A stretch of DNA of 7,065 nucleotides from an uncultured Planctomycetaceae bacterium (GTDB taxonomy: Bacteria > Planctomycetota > Planctomycetia > Pirellulales > JACPPG01), in NCBI GenBank assembly GCA_945957305.1, contig CAMFLN010000146.1, positions 1 to 7,065 of the forward strand. Reading direction: 5' to 3'. This document shows positions 1-6,811 of this stretch, one piece after another (positions within the stretch are counted from its first letter, which is position 1; each line of letters begins with the position of its first letter). A program made the position numbers and the translations under genes. Under the pieces are notes generated by a model. That model worked only from the letters and a program-made list of their open reading frames with translations, searched no databases and was not told the DNA's origin.

Positions 1-159
1 GCTTTGCTGATCGCGGTTTTCCCCGCCAACTTGTATATGTATCAGAACCCGGCCAGCTTCCCGGATGTGCCGCCAGCGCTGGCCTTTTGGCGGCTGCCGT
101 TTCAGGCAGTCTTCATCCTGTGGGCGTGGTGGTACACGCGTGAAGATCGACGTCGCTGA
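1..159 (+). CDS. DoxX-like membrane protein, C-terminal fragment
   Basis: This is the 3' end of a gene that begins before the window; 52 codons are visible, read from base 1 and ending in TGA at 157-159. The fragment has a hydrophobic start (ALLIAVFPANLYMY), a short proline-rich loop (FPDVPPALAFWRLPFQ), and a closing hydrophobic helix rich in tryptophan (VFILWAWWY) followed by a basic tail (TREDRRR). This pattern, with PAN-x-Y-M and then RLPxQ and WAWWYT, is what I recall of the last two transmembrane helices of small DoxX/MauE-like inner-membrane proteins. Their biochemical role is mostly unknown; some are linked to redox or thiosulfate metabolism. The family call rests on recalled similarity of a short segment, so it is probable rather than certain. 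The gene converges with the threonine aldolase gene after a 21-base gap. Confidence 0.7.
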   Translation, partial: ALLIAVFPANLYMYQNPASFPDVPPALAFWRLPFQAVFILWAWWYTREDRRR

Positions 160-180
160 AGCCCGAAGCGGGGCAGTCGC

Positions 181-1269
181 TCAGGCGTAGCCGGTCGTGG
201 CTTTCGTCCCCTGCCCCGCGGATGATGCTCCCGCGCGAATCACGTGGGCCAGAATCTCACAGGCCCGCTCGATTTCGCTGCGCGTCACATCCAGATGAGT
301 CACGGCGCGTAAAAGCTGCGGGCCAAATGGATGCGTCAACACGCCGTTTTCGGCCAGCCGATCATGCAATTGCGCAGAGGTTCCCCACTCGGGCGCGATA
401 TGAAAGATGACGATATTCGTGTCCACTTCGGCCGGGCGCAGCTCCAATTCGGGAATCTCGCGCACCGCTTCGCCGAGCAGTTGCGCATGGGCGTGATCTT
501 CGGCCAGGCGATCGACTTGATGCTCGAGCGCATAAAGCGCGCCGGCGGCAATGATCCCCGCCTGACGCATGCCGCCCCCCAAGACCTTGCGATGCCGCAC
601 GGCGCGGGCGATCAAGTCGCGCGGGCCGGCCAGCGCCGAACCGACCGGCGCCCCCAACCCTTTGGAAAAGCAGACGCTGACCGTGTCAAAGTGTTCGGCC
701 CAACTCGCCGCGGAAATACCGCTGGCGACAACGGCGTTAAAGAGGCGTGCGCCGTCGAGATGGGTAGCCAGTCCCTGCTCGTGCGCCCAGCGGCACAACT
801 CGGCAACGTTTGCCAGCGGCAACACGCGCCCTCCGCCGCGGTTGTGCGTGTTTTCCAAGCAGAGCAAACGTGTCGGCGTGCAGTGCGGATCGTCAGCACG
901 CACCAGCCCCGCGACCTGCGACAATTCCAATACGCCATAGCGGCCCTCGACGGCGCGGGTGCTGACCGCGCTGAGCTGCGCTGCGCCCCCTTGCTCGTAA
1001 TTGAAGATGTGGCACTGTGCCTCGCAGATCAATTCGTCACCGCGTTGGCAGTGCAGTCGAAGGCCGATTTGGTTCGACATGGTGCCGGACGGCACGAAGA
1101 GCGCCGCTTCTTTGCCCAACATTTCAGCCAATCGATCCTGCAAGCGATGAACGGTGGGGTCATCGCCGAAGACGTCATCCCCCACTTCGGCCGTGGCCAT
1201 GGCGGCGCGCATGCCAGCGGTGGGACGAGTGACCGTATCACTACGCAAATCGACAGGACGAACGGACAT
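181..1269 (-). CDS. ltaE: Low-specificity L-threonine aldolase (PLP-dependent)
   Basis: This 362-residue protein belongs to the beta-eliminating lyase/threonine aldolase family (fold type I PLP enzymes). The family cleaves L-threonine or L-allo-threonine to glycine and acetaldehyde in the cytoplasm. Visible family marks are the N-terminal DLRSDTVTRPT (residues 7-17), GDDVFGDDPTV (30-40), the SGTMSNQ cofactor-phosphate region (61-67), His87 in CHIFNYE (stacks on PLP in the family), ENTHN (139-143), the LDGAR aspartate Asp172 that holds the pyridine nitrogen, and the Schiff-base lysine Lys203 in FSKGLGAPVGS. The length is close to the usual 330-360. The ATG start is supported by GAGGA nine bases upstream on the - strand. 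The gene is divergent from hisD and convergent with the DoxX-like gene, so it is probably a single transcription unit. Family members differ in L versus L-allo preference, which I cannot tell from the sequence. Confidence 0.95.
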   Translation of the reverse strand: MSVRPVDLRSDTVTRPTAGMRAAMATAEVGDDVFGDDPTVHRLQDRLAEMLGKEAALFVPSGTMSNQIGLRLHCQRGDELICEAQCHIFNYEQGGAAQLSAVSTRAVEGRYGVLELSQVAGLVRADDPHCTPTRLLCLENTHNRGGGRVLPLANVAELCRWAHEQGLATHLDGARLFNAVVASGISAASWAEHFDTVSVCFSKGLGAPVGSALAGPRDLIARAVRHRKVLGGGMRQAGIIAAGALYALEHQVDRLAEDHAHAQLLGEAVREIPELELRPAEVDTNIVIFHIAPEWGTSAQLHDRLAENGVLTHPFGPQLLRAVTHLDVTRSEIERACEILAHVIRAGASSAGQGTKATTGYA

Positions 1270-1278
1270 CGGGACTGT

Positions 1279-1283
1279 TCCTC
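1279..1283 (-). promoter_or_regulatory. Ribosome binding site of the threonine aldolase gene
   Basis: On the - strand this reads GAGGA, nine bases before the ATG at 1269-1267. It is the best-placed Shine-Dalgarno-like sequence in the window and supports the chosen start. Confidence 0.6.
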
Positions 1284-1554
1284 AGGCCAACGCACAGAAT
1301 CTTCATGACCGCTGATCGCCGCGTTTCTAACGCGCGCCCCGGGGGGCGGCAAGTCCAGGCCGCGCGGCGGTCCGCTGTTAGATTATTCACGTCCGAACCT
1401 CCGCCGGCGAGTCCGCGTCATGCGCACTGTTACGCTCCTGTGGGCGGCACAAATTGCATTTCCGGGGATTGGGTGGCCGATTTGCCCGTGGCGCGGGCGC
1501 GAACGGGCCTTCCGCGATCCGGCATGAGTGATCACAATTAAGCCTTTGTCAGCC

Positions 1555-1567
1555 GGGAGCCAGGCTC
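1555..1567 (+). promoter_or_regulatory. Probable hisD ribosome binding site inside a small palindrome
   Basis: GGGAG at 1555-1559 lies 11 bases before the hisD ATG, a slightly long but usable spacing. It overlaps the odd palindrome GAGCCAGGCTC (1557-1567), which could fold as GAGC-cag-GCTC. The hairpin is only four base pairs, so any effect on translation is speculative. Confidence 0.35.
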
Positions 1568-1570
1568 GCC

Positions 1571-2938
1571 ATGAGCGAGAATCGCGTACAGATTCCGCGA
1601 CTTGAATCACGCCGGGACGACTTTCGTGCCGCCCTGTCGGCCTTGCGCGATCGCCTAAGCCCGCGCGGCGACGTGGTCAGCGAAGCGGGCAAACGGCGCA
1701 CGATTGAGGCCTTCGGCGAGCCTTTGTCGCCCTCTCAAGTCATCGAAAGAATCTGCCGCGACGTGCGCGACCTCGGCCTGCAGGCTGTGCTCGATTACTC
1801 GCACCGCATCGACAAAGCAGAATTGACCGCCGAAACGCTGCGAGTCCCGGCCGCGGAACTGGCCGCGGCTCATCGCTCCGCTCCGCCGGCGTTCCTGCAA
1901 GCGGTTGAGCGAGTGCGGCGCAATATTCTCGATTTTCAAACCGCGATTTTACACCGCGACGCCACAATCGAACGGGCTGACGGTGTGCGGCTGCGGCAGC
2001 GGTACCTGCCGCTCGACCGTGTCGGCATTTGCGTCCCCGGCGGCGCGGCCGCCTATCCCTCGACAGTATTAATGACCGCCGTTCCGGCCCAGGCGGCGGG
2101 AGTACGAGAATTGGCCGTCGTGGCGCCGCCGACCCAGTTCGGCGCCTACAGCCAGGAACTACTAGCAACCTGTCATGCACTTGGCATTAGCGAGGTATAT
2201 CGCCTCGGCGGCGCCCAGGCCGTGGCCGCGCTGGCCTACGGAATCGCAGGGCTGCCGAAAGTCGATAAGATCGTTGGCCCTGGAAGCCTATTCGTGGCGC
2301 TCGCCAAGAAATACGTCTACGGCGAGGTCGACATTGATTCGATCGCTGGACCGAGCGAAGTGGTGGTCGTGGCGGACGACACCGCTCGGGCAGACTTTAT
2401 CGCCGCCGATATGATCGCCCAGGCCGAACATTCCCCGGCGTCGAGTGTCCTGATTTCTTGGCACGAACCGCTGCTGACGGCGACGCTCGAAGAGTTGGCT
2501 CGACAACTCGCTCCGCTGGCTCGGGGCACATTGGCCCGGCAAAGCTTGCAGGAGTTCGGCGCGCTGGTCTTGGTGCGAAACGAGGACGAGGCGGCGGCAG
2601 TGGCGGACGAAATCGCTCCGGAACACCTGCACCTGGCCACGCGTGATCCGGAGCAATTGTTGACCAAGATTCGCCATGCGGGAGCGGCGTTCCTGGGACA
2701 CTACACCCCGGTCGCGCTGGGAGATTACGTGGCTGGTCCGTCACACGTGCTGCCCACTGGGGGCACGGCGCGGTTTGCCAGTGGACTTTCGGCCAACGAC
2801 TTTCTGCGGCGCACCAGCGTGATTGCTTACACCCAAGATGCGCTCGACGCCGCGGCCGATGACTTGCGAGTCCTGGCCGAAAGCGAAGGATTGACCGGCC
2901 ATTATGCGAGCGTGGAGATTCGTCGTCCGAAGTCCTAA
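1571..2938 (+). CDS. hisD: Histidinol dehydrogenase
   Basis: The 455-residue enzyme carries out the last two steps of histidine synthesis: L-histidinol is oxidised through histidinal to L-histidine with two NAD+. It is a zinc-dependent, cytoplasmic, homodimeric family. The catalytic and metal-binding residues I recall for E. coli HisD all appear at a constant offset of +25: zinc ligands Gln284 and His287 (QAEHS), Asp385 (GDYVAGPSH) and His444 (TGHYASVEIR), and the general-base pair Glu351-His352 (APEHLHL). Other family blocks are VGICVPGGAAAYPSTVLM (151-168), RLGGAQAVAALAYG (211-224), DKIVGPG (232-238) and DSIAGPSEVVVVAD (256-269). The offset means about 25 extra residues at the N-terminus compared with the enteric protein. 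ATG is the first usable start and has GGGAG upstream. It is the first gene of the + strand run and lies 63 bases before hisC. Confidence 0.98.
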   Translation: MSENRVQIPRLESRRDDFRAALSALRDRLSPRGDVVSEAGKRRTIEAFGEPLSPSQVIERICRDVRDLGLQAVLDYSHRIDKAELTAETLRVPAAELAAAHRSAPPAFLQAVERVRRNILDFQTAILHRDATIERADGVRLRQRYLPLDRVGICVPGGAAAYPSTVLMTAVPAQAAGVRELAVVAPPTQFGAYSQELLATCHALGISEVYRLGGAQAVAALAYGIAGLPKVDKIVGPGSLFVALAKKYVYGEVDIDSIAGPSEVVVVADDTARADFIAADMIAQAEHSPASSVLISWHEPLLTATLEELARQLAPLARGTLARQSLQEFGALVLVRNEDEAAAVADEIAPEHLHLATRDPEQLLTKIRHAGAAFLGHYTPVALGDYVAGPSHVLPTGGTARFASGLSANDFLRRTSVIAYTQDALDAAADDLRVLAESEGLTGHYASVEIRRPKS

Positions 2939-3001
2939 TTCGACCATGTCTGCACCGCCCTTGGACCCGCGGTGCGGAAAACTTCTGGCTGTGCTGAGTT
3001 C

Positions 3002-4048
3002 ATGTCATATTTTCGACCGGATATCGACGAGCTTGTCGGCTACACGCCCGGTGAACAGCCGCAAGCCGGCAAGTTCATCAAGCTGAACACCAACGAGAAC
3101 CCTTATCCGGCTTCGCCGTCGGTAGTGCGGGCTGTGCAAGCGGTGCTTGAACGGGGCCTCGCGCGGTATCCCGATCCGTTGGCCACAGGTTTTCGCGAAC
3201 GTGCCGGCGCGGTGTTGGGAGTCGATCCCGATTGGATTCTGTGCGGCAATGGCAGCGACGAAATCTTGACGCTCGTCACGCGTGCGTTTGTGGCGCAAGG
3301 GGAATTGCTGCGGCTGCCGTATCCGAGTTACATCCTGTACAAGACACTGGCGCAGATCCAAGGCGCCCGCAGTCAGGAAATCGCTTTCGCCCAGGATTGG
3401 TCGTTGACGGATGACTTTGCCGCGCCGGCAGCAGGTCTGCGGTTGGCGTTCTTGCCAAATCCGAACAGCCCCTCCGGCACGATGCTTTCCCCCGCGCGCG
3501 TGCTGGAATTGGCCGAACGACTCCCCTGCCCTTTGCTGGTGGACGAAGCGTACGTGGATTTTGCCAATGACAACTGCGTGAAGTTGGTCGCGCAGTGCGA
3601 AAAAGTGATGATCTCGCGCACGCTGAGCAAATCGTACGCGCTGGCGGGGCTGCGTTTTGGATTTATCATCGCTCAGCCGCAAATCATTGCGGGGCTGCGC
3701 AAGGTCAAAGATTCCTACAACTGCGATGCCCTGTCGATTGCCGCGGCCACGGCCGCCATCGACGATCAAGAATGGTTGGCTGACAATCGCCGCAAAGTCA
3801 TCGCCACGCGGCGGAGATTAACCGCCGGCTTGCGCACACTAGGCTTTCAACCGATCGAGTCGCAAGCCAATTTCGTCTGGGCCCCGCACCCCGGGTTGCC
3901 CGTCCGGCCGTTGTACGAGCAACTGAAACAAAATCGGGTATTGGTACGATACATGGATTACGCGGCCTGGGGCGACGGATTGCGAATTTCCGTCGGCACC
4001 GACGACCAAATTGACGCCTGTCTCGGCCTGCTCAAGACTATGATTTAG
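3002..4048 (+). CDS. hisC: Histidinol-phosphate aminotransferase
   Basis: The 348-residue class I/II PLP aminotransferase converts imidazole acetol phosphate plus glutamate to L-histidinol phosphate plus 2-oxoglutarate, in the cytoplasm. Visible marks are LNTNENPYP (28-36) near the N-terminus, the RYPDP block (55-59), GNGSDEIL (82-89) at the cofactor phosphate, NPNSPSGT with PLP-contacting Asn155, DEAY with Asp181, the Schiff-base lysine Lys210 in SRTLSKSYALAGLRFGF, and the substrate-carboxylate arginine Arg328 in LRISVG. I chose ATG 3002 because MSYFRPDIDELVGYTPGEQP is the usual start of this family and gives a normal length. The frame can be extended to a GTG at 2972, adding ten residues (MRKTSGCAEF) that look unlike the family; neither start has a clear Shine-Dalgarno. 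The gene follows hisD by 63 bases on the same strand, consistent with one operon. Confidence 0.97.
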   Translation: MSYFRPDIDELVGYTPGEQPQAGKFIKLNTNENPYPASPSVVRAVQAVLERGLARYPDPLATGFRERAGAVLGVDPDWILCGNGSDEILTLVTRAFVAQGELLRLPYPSYILYKTLAQIQGARSQEIAFAQDWSLTDDFAAPAAGLRLAFLPNPNSPSGTMLSPARVLELAERLPCPLLVDEAYVDFANDNCVKLVAQCEKVMISRTLSKSYALAGLRFGFIIAQPQIIAGLRKVKDSYNCDALSIAAATAAIDDQEWLADNRRKVIATRRRLTAGLRTLGFQPIESQANFVWAPHPGLPVRPLYEQLKQNRVLVRYMDYAAWGDGLRISVGTDDQIDACLGLLKTMI

Positions 4049-4118
4049 CGAGGGCGCCCGCTCATGCTAATACGCGACTCATACTGCCGGCGCAAAATAG
4101 TTTCGAGCGAAAACGACA

Positions 4119-4141
4119 TTCGTCGGTCCTGACGCGACGAA
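4119..4141. repeat. Perfect 7-bp inverted repeat upstream of the TAXI gene
   Basis: TTCGTCG (4119-4125) and CGACGAA (4135-4141) are exact reverse complements separated by nine bases. They lie in the 116-base gap between hisC and the TAXI gene, ending 23 bases before its ATG. A competing small hairpin, CGAC (4114-4117) with GTCG (4122-4125), shares the left arm. There is no T-run after it, so it is not a classical intrinsic terminator. It could be an operator, a processing hairpin or chance in GC-rich DNA. Confidence 0.4.
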
Positions 4142-4164
4142 CAACGATTCCTGCCTAACCCAGC

Positions 4165-5565
4165 ATGCCAATCGCGCAAGAAGAAGCTCGGGCAGCACTG
4201 CATCACCGGATCGTGGCCAACCGGTTTGTGGCCGTGGCGACGGTGATCGTGATCGCGCTGACGGTCTATTTTTGGTTTCGCGAAGCGAGCCCCAGCGAAC
4301 ATACACTGCGTATGACGGCCGGCGATCCGCTCAGCCATCGCTACGGACTCGCCGTTTATCTCCAGGAAGAAGCAGCCAAGCACGGTCTGAAAATCGAAAT
4401 CACAGACACGGCTGGTTCACAAGAAGCTCTGTCGATGGTGGCTGCGGGCGACCTGGATGTCGCCATGGCACTTGGCGATTTCGATATTCCTGACGAGCAC
4501 TTGCGGCAAGTCGCGGTCTTCAATACCGAGGCGATGCACTTGTTCGTCAAGCCCGAGTTCCTGGCCGGCGGATTGCAAGGCCTGCGAGGTAAAACGCTGA
4601 GCCTGGGCGCGACCGGATCGAGCAGCCACAAGATGTCGCGCCGCTTGCTGGAATTCGTCGGCTTGCACGCGGGGCGCGACTTTACCGAGATTGATCTGTC
4701 GAACAATGAACTGATGAACTTGCCGCGCGAGCAGTTGCCCGACGCGATCTTTGCCATCACCTCGTTGCCCTGGGTTGAAGTGGGCGAGCGGCTGGTTCAC
4801 AAGCTGGGGTATCGCCTGATGGACTTGCCGTTTGGGGATACGGTGGCGCTGCGCAATCCTTCGGTGCATGATTTCGTGATTCCCGCTTACAGCTACGGCA
4901 TCGAACCGCCGGTGCCGGACCATCCGCTGCATACCATGGGACAGCGGCTGCTGGTGGTGGCGAATCGCGACACCCCGAGCGGCGCCATCGAGAGGCTGAT
5001 GAGTGTGATTTTCGAATCCGAGTTCGGACGCCGCGCTCGTCTGCCCAGCTTGACGCCGGCGACGGCGGACGACGGCAACGAATTTCCCATGCACGCGGGG
5101 GCGATCAAGTACTTGCACCGCAACGAGCCCCTGATCAAAGCCGATTCGATCGACAAGTTGGAAAATCTACGCAGCTTCCTGGTTTCGGCCGCTGTCGCCA
5201 TTTTTCTGTTTTGGCGGTGGCAAAAGCGGCGGAATCTGATCGGCTTTGAGACTTATATCGATGCGATCAGCGAGTTGGAGATGGCCGCGCTCAAGATGGA
5301 AAACACGGGCTTCGTCGACTACGCCGAACTGCACCGCATGCGCGTCCGCTTGAGCGAGCTGAAGAGCGAAGCGCTCGAGCGCGCCGCCGAAGGCGTATTG
5401 CGCGGCGAAGAAAATATGTCCAGCTTTTTGGCGCACGTTGCCGATGTGCGCAACTACCTTGACTCCCTTTTGAGTCGCGAACCGCAGCCGCCGGCGGACG
5501 AGCGCGCGTCGCGACCTTCCTTGCTCCATGAACCAAATTCTCTCCAAGAAACGGACAATCGATGA
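4165..5565 (+). CDS. TAXI-family TRAP solute-binding protein, membrane-anchored, with cytoplasmic tail
   Basis: The 466-residue protein has a TAXI-type TRAP transporter substrate-binding domain. After a short basic N-terminus comes a hydrophobic segment (about 21-38) with no lipobox or clear cleavage site, so probably an uncleaved anchor. The binding domain (about 45-325) shows TAGSQEALSMVAAGDLDVAM (82-101), LRGKTLSLGATGSSS (140-154), PDAIFAITSLP (192-202) and FPMHAGAIKYLHRNEP (307-322), which match conserved TAXI blocks. A second membrane segment (about 337-350) is followed by WQKRRN, fitting positive-inside topology, then a cytoplasmic helical, charged region (about 360-437) likely to coil. 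An in-frame TAA at 4156-4158 forces the start to 4165 or later; no Shine-Dalgarno is visible. Its stop overlaps the ppa start (ATGA), so the two are probably co-translated. No TRAP permease gene is present; it may act as a ligand sensor or pair with a permease elsewhere. Ligand unknown. Confidence 0.85.
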   Translation: MPIAQEEARAALHHRIVANRFVAVATVIVIALTVYFWFREASPSEHTLRMTAGDPLSHRYGLAVYLQEEAAKHGLKIEITDTAGSQEALSMVAAGDLDVAMALGDFDIPDEHLRQVAVFNTEAMHLFVKPEFLAGGLQGLRGKTLSLGATGSSSHKMSRRLLEFVGLHAGRDFTEIDLSNNELMNLPREQLPDAIFAITSLPWVEVGERLVHKLGYRLMDLPFGDTVALRNPSVHDFVIPAYSYGIEPPVPDHPLHTMGQRLLVVANRDTPSGAIERLMSVIFESEFGRRARLPSLTPATADDGNEFPMHAGAIKYLHRNEPLIKADSIDKLENLRSFLVSAAVAIFLFWRWQKRRNLIGFETYIDAISELEMAALKMENTGFVDYAELHRMRVRLSELKSEALERAAEGVLRGEENMSSFLAHVADVRNYLDSLLSREPQPPADERASRPSLLHEPNSLQETDNR

Positions 5566-6122
5566 CACACGCGTGGCATGATGTTTCGCCAGGGCCTAAG
5601 TCGCCGGAAGAGTTCACTTCGGTGATCGAGATTCCCAAGGGCTCGAGCGTCAAGTACGAGTTGGACAAGGAAACCGGGCTGCTGAAGCTCGACCGAGTGC
5701 TGTACTCGGCCGTCTATTACCCGGCGAACTACGGTTTTATCCCGCAAACTTTAGCCGAGGACGACGATCCGCTCGACGTCTTGGTCTTGTGCCAGGAGCC
5801 GGTCGCGCCGCTGACGCTGGTGCGTTCCCGTCCCATCGGTTTGATGACGATGATTGACACCGGCAAACGGGATCACAAGATCCTGGCCGTGGCGCTGGAC
5901 GATCCTGAATACAGCAGCTACCGCGAGGCCAGCGAGTTGCGGGCCCACCACCTGGCGATGCTGCAGCGCTTCTTCTTGGATTACAAGACTCTGGAGGGGA
6001 AGGCGGTCGAAGTCGAAGACTTTCAACCGGCCGCCGGGACCCTGGGAGTCATCCAAGAGGCTCTCGAACGTTACAGCACGCACCGCCGCCGCGGATTTCA
6101 GCAGCACGGCAAGGGCGCCTGA
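5562..6122 (+). CDS. ppa: Inorganic pyrophosphatase, family I (soluble)
   Basis: The 186-residue enzyme hydrolyses pyrophosphate to two phosphates with Mg2+, pulling biosynthetic reactions forward in the cytoplasm; bacterial members are usually hexamers of about 170-180 residues. The signature DDDPLDVLV is at 67-75. Using the E. coli enzyme as I recall it, the active-site set is complete: Glu23, Lys31, Glu33, Arg45, Tyr57, Asp67, Asp69, Asp72, Asp99, Asp104, Lys106, Tyr141 and Lys142. The C-terminal tail is short and basic (HRRRGFQQHGKGA). The ATG lies inside the last codons of the TAXI gene (ATGA at 5562-5565), and there is no good Shine-Dalgarno, so translation probably depends on ribosomes finishing the upstream gene. 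Within a his cluster it could absorb the PPi made by the HisG and HisE reactions, but it is more likely the general cellular enzyme; that link is inference. Confidence 0.97.
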   Translation: MTHAWHDVSPGPKSPEEFTSVIEIPKGSSVKYELDKETGLLKLDRVLYSAVYYPANYGFIPQTLAEDDDPLDVLVLCQEPVAPLTLVRSRPIGLMTMIDTGKRDHKILAVALDDPEYSSYREASELRAHHLAMLQRFFLDYKTLEGKAVEVEDFQPAAGTLGVIQEALERYSTHRRRGFQQHGKGA

Positions 6123-6200
6123 CACGCCCCCGCGACGTCAATTGCCGCAGCGCCGTTAAAGCCGGCACTGTCGGCAGACGCCAATCGTCGCCAAACAACG

Positions 6201-6209
6201 TGGTATCCT
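6201..6209 (+). promoter_or_regulatory. Candidate extended -10 element for hisB
   Basis: TGG-TATCCT at 6201-6209 matches the extended -10 pattern TGN-TANNNT. No clear -35 lies 17 bases upstream. Transcription starting about seven bases downstream would begin at or next to the hisB ATG (6216), giving a leaderless or nearly leaderless message. The 93-base gap after ppa leaves room for a separate promoter. This rests on a short motif only. Confidence 0.3.
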
Positions 6210-6215
6210 TGAGGC

Positions 6216-6809
6216 ATGACACGCACCGCGAAAATCCAGCGAAAAACGGCCGAAACCGAGATTGAACTGTCGCTCAATCTCGACGGGAGCGGCGCCGCGC
6301 AAATCTCGACCGGGGTCGGCTTCTTCGATCACATGTTGACCTTGCTGGCCAAACATGGCGCCTTCGACCTGAGCGTGAATGCCCAAGGCGACCTGCACGT
6401 TGACCAGCACCACACGGTCGAGGACACCGGCATCTGCCTGGGGCAGGCACTGCGGCAGGCGCTCGGGGACAAAGCCGGCATCCGCCGCTACGGACACTTC
6501 ACGCTGCCGATGGAGGAAACGCTGGTCACCACGGCCGTCGATCTGAGCGGGCGTTACTTCATGGTGTTCCAAGCGCCGTTTACCGCCGCCAAGATTGGCG
6601 ACTTCGACAGCGAGTTGGTCGAGGACTTCTGGCAGGCTGTGGCCGCCAATGCGCTCATGAATCTGCACGTTGTACTGCATCACGGCAGGAACAATCATCA
6701 CGTCGCCGAGGGAGTCTTCAAGGCCACCGCCCGCGCTTTGCGCATGGCGGTCGAAGCCGACCCCCGCATGCCGGGTGTTCCCAGCACCAAGGGGACGCTG
6801 AGCGCTTAA
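6216..6809 (+). CDS. hisB: Imidazoleglycerol-phosphate dehydratase (monofunctional)
   Basis: The 197-residue Mn-dependent enzyme removes water from imidazole glycerol phosphate to give imidazole acetol phosphate, the substrate of HisC. The length is that of the monofunctional type; the N-terminal histidinol-phosphatase domain found in enteric HisB is absent. Visible marks are the two metal-binding His-His-Glu motifs HHTVEDTG (65-72) and GRNNHHVAE (157-165), His39 in [15 protein letters not shown] (88-93), VDLSGRY (108-114), ELVEDFWQA (133-141) and the C-terminal lysine-containing PSTKGTL. The usual PMDE block reads PMEE here (98-101). The N-terminal [14 protein letters not shown] fits the family, supporting ATG 6216. 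GAGG lies only one base before the ATG, too close for a normal Shine-Dalgarno. It is the last gene of the + strand run, 93 bases after ppa; the next gene is convergent. Confidence 0.98.
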   Translation: MTRTAKIQRKTAETEIELSLNLDGSGAAQISTGVGFFDHMLTLLAKHGAFDLSVNAQGDLHVDQHHTVEDTGICLGQALRQALGDKAGIRRYGHFTLPMEETLVTTAVDLSGRYFMVFQAPFTAAKIGDFDSELVEDFWQAVAANALMNLHVVLHHGRNNHHVAEGVFKATARALRMAVEADPRMPGVPSTKGTLSA

Positions 6810-6811
6810 TT

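Larger units (their letters stand above)
1270..1570. other. Divergent intergenic region between ltaE and hisD
   Basis: About 300 bases lie between two divergently transcribed genes, so promoters for both should be here. I see no convincing gene: short open frames cross it on both strands but have no recognisable family sequence and no ribosome binding site. There is no run of His codons that would suggest a his leader peptide, and no clear T-box or riboswitch. A very GC-rich patch (about 1331-1350, a C run followed by six G) and a weak extended -10-like match, TGtTAGATT at 1376-1384 on the + strand, are the only local features. No good -35 element goes with it, so the hisD promoter is not placed with confidence. 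Confidence 0.6.

Noticed and set aside
161..174. GCCC/GGGC pairing between the convergent DoxX-like and aldolase genes as a terminator
   Set aside because: The stem has only four base pairs and no T-run on either strand.
331..1308. Long open frame of 325 codons on the + strand opposite the threonine aldolase gene
   Set aside because: It lies antisense to a clear enzyme gene, its protein has no recognisable family pattern, and long antisense frames are expected in GC-rich coding DNA.
1331..1350. GC-rich patch with a C run followed by six G as a hairpin
   Set aside because: The arms abut with too little loop and unequal length; the most it shows is local base skew.
1305..1541. 78-codon frame upstream of hisD as a possible his leader peptide or small gene
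   Set aside because: There is no run of His codons, no ribosome binding site, no terminator/antiterminator pair that I can fold, and the composition is typical of GC-rich noncoding DNA.
1521..1541. Tiny frame ATG AGT GAT CAC AAT TAA (MSDHN) before hisD, with a TGATCA palindrome
   Set aside because: It has a single His codon and no ribosome binding site; a six-base palindrome is expected by chance.
3005..3769. 254-codon open frame on the - strand opposite hisC
   Set aside because: It is a shadow of hisC, with low-complexity basic composition and no family motif.
4417..5118. 233-codon open frame on the - strand opposite the TAXI gene
   Set aside because: It is His-, Arg- and Gln-rich with no recognisable domain, and the + strand frame has clear TAXI motifs.
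6177..6189. GACG/CGTC pairing between ppa and hisB as a terminator
   Set aside because: The four-base-pair stem has no T-run and is indistinguishable from chance.
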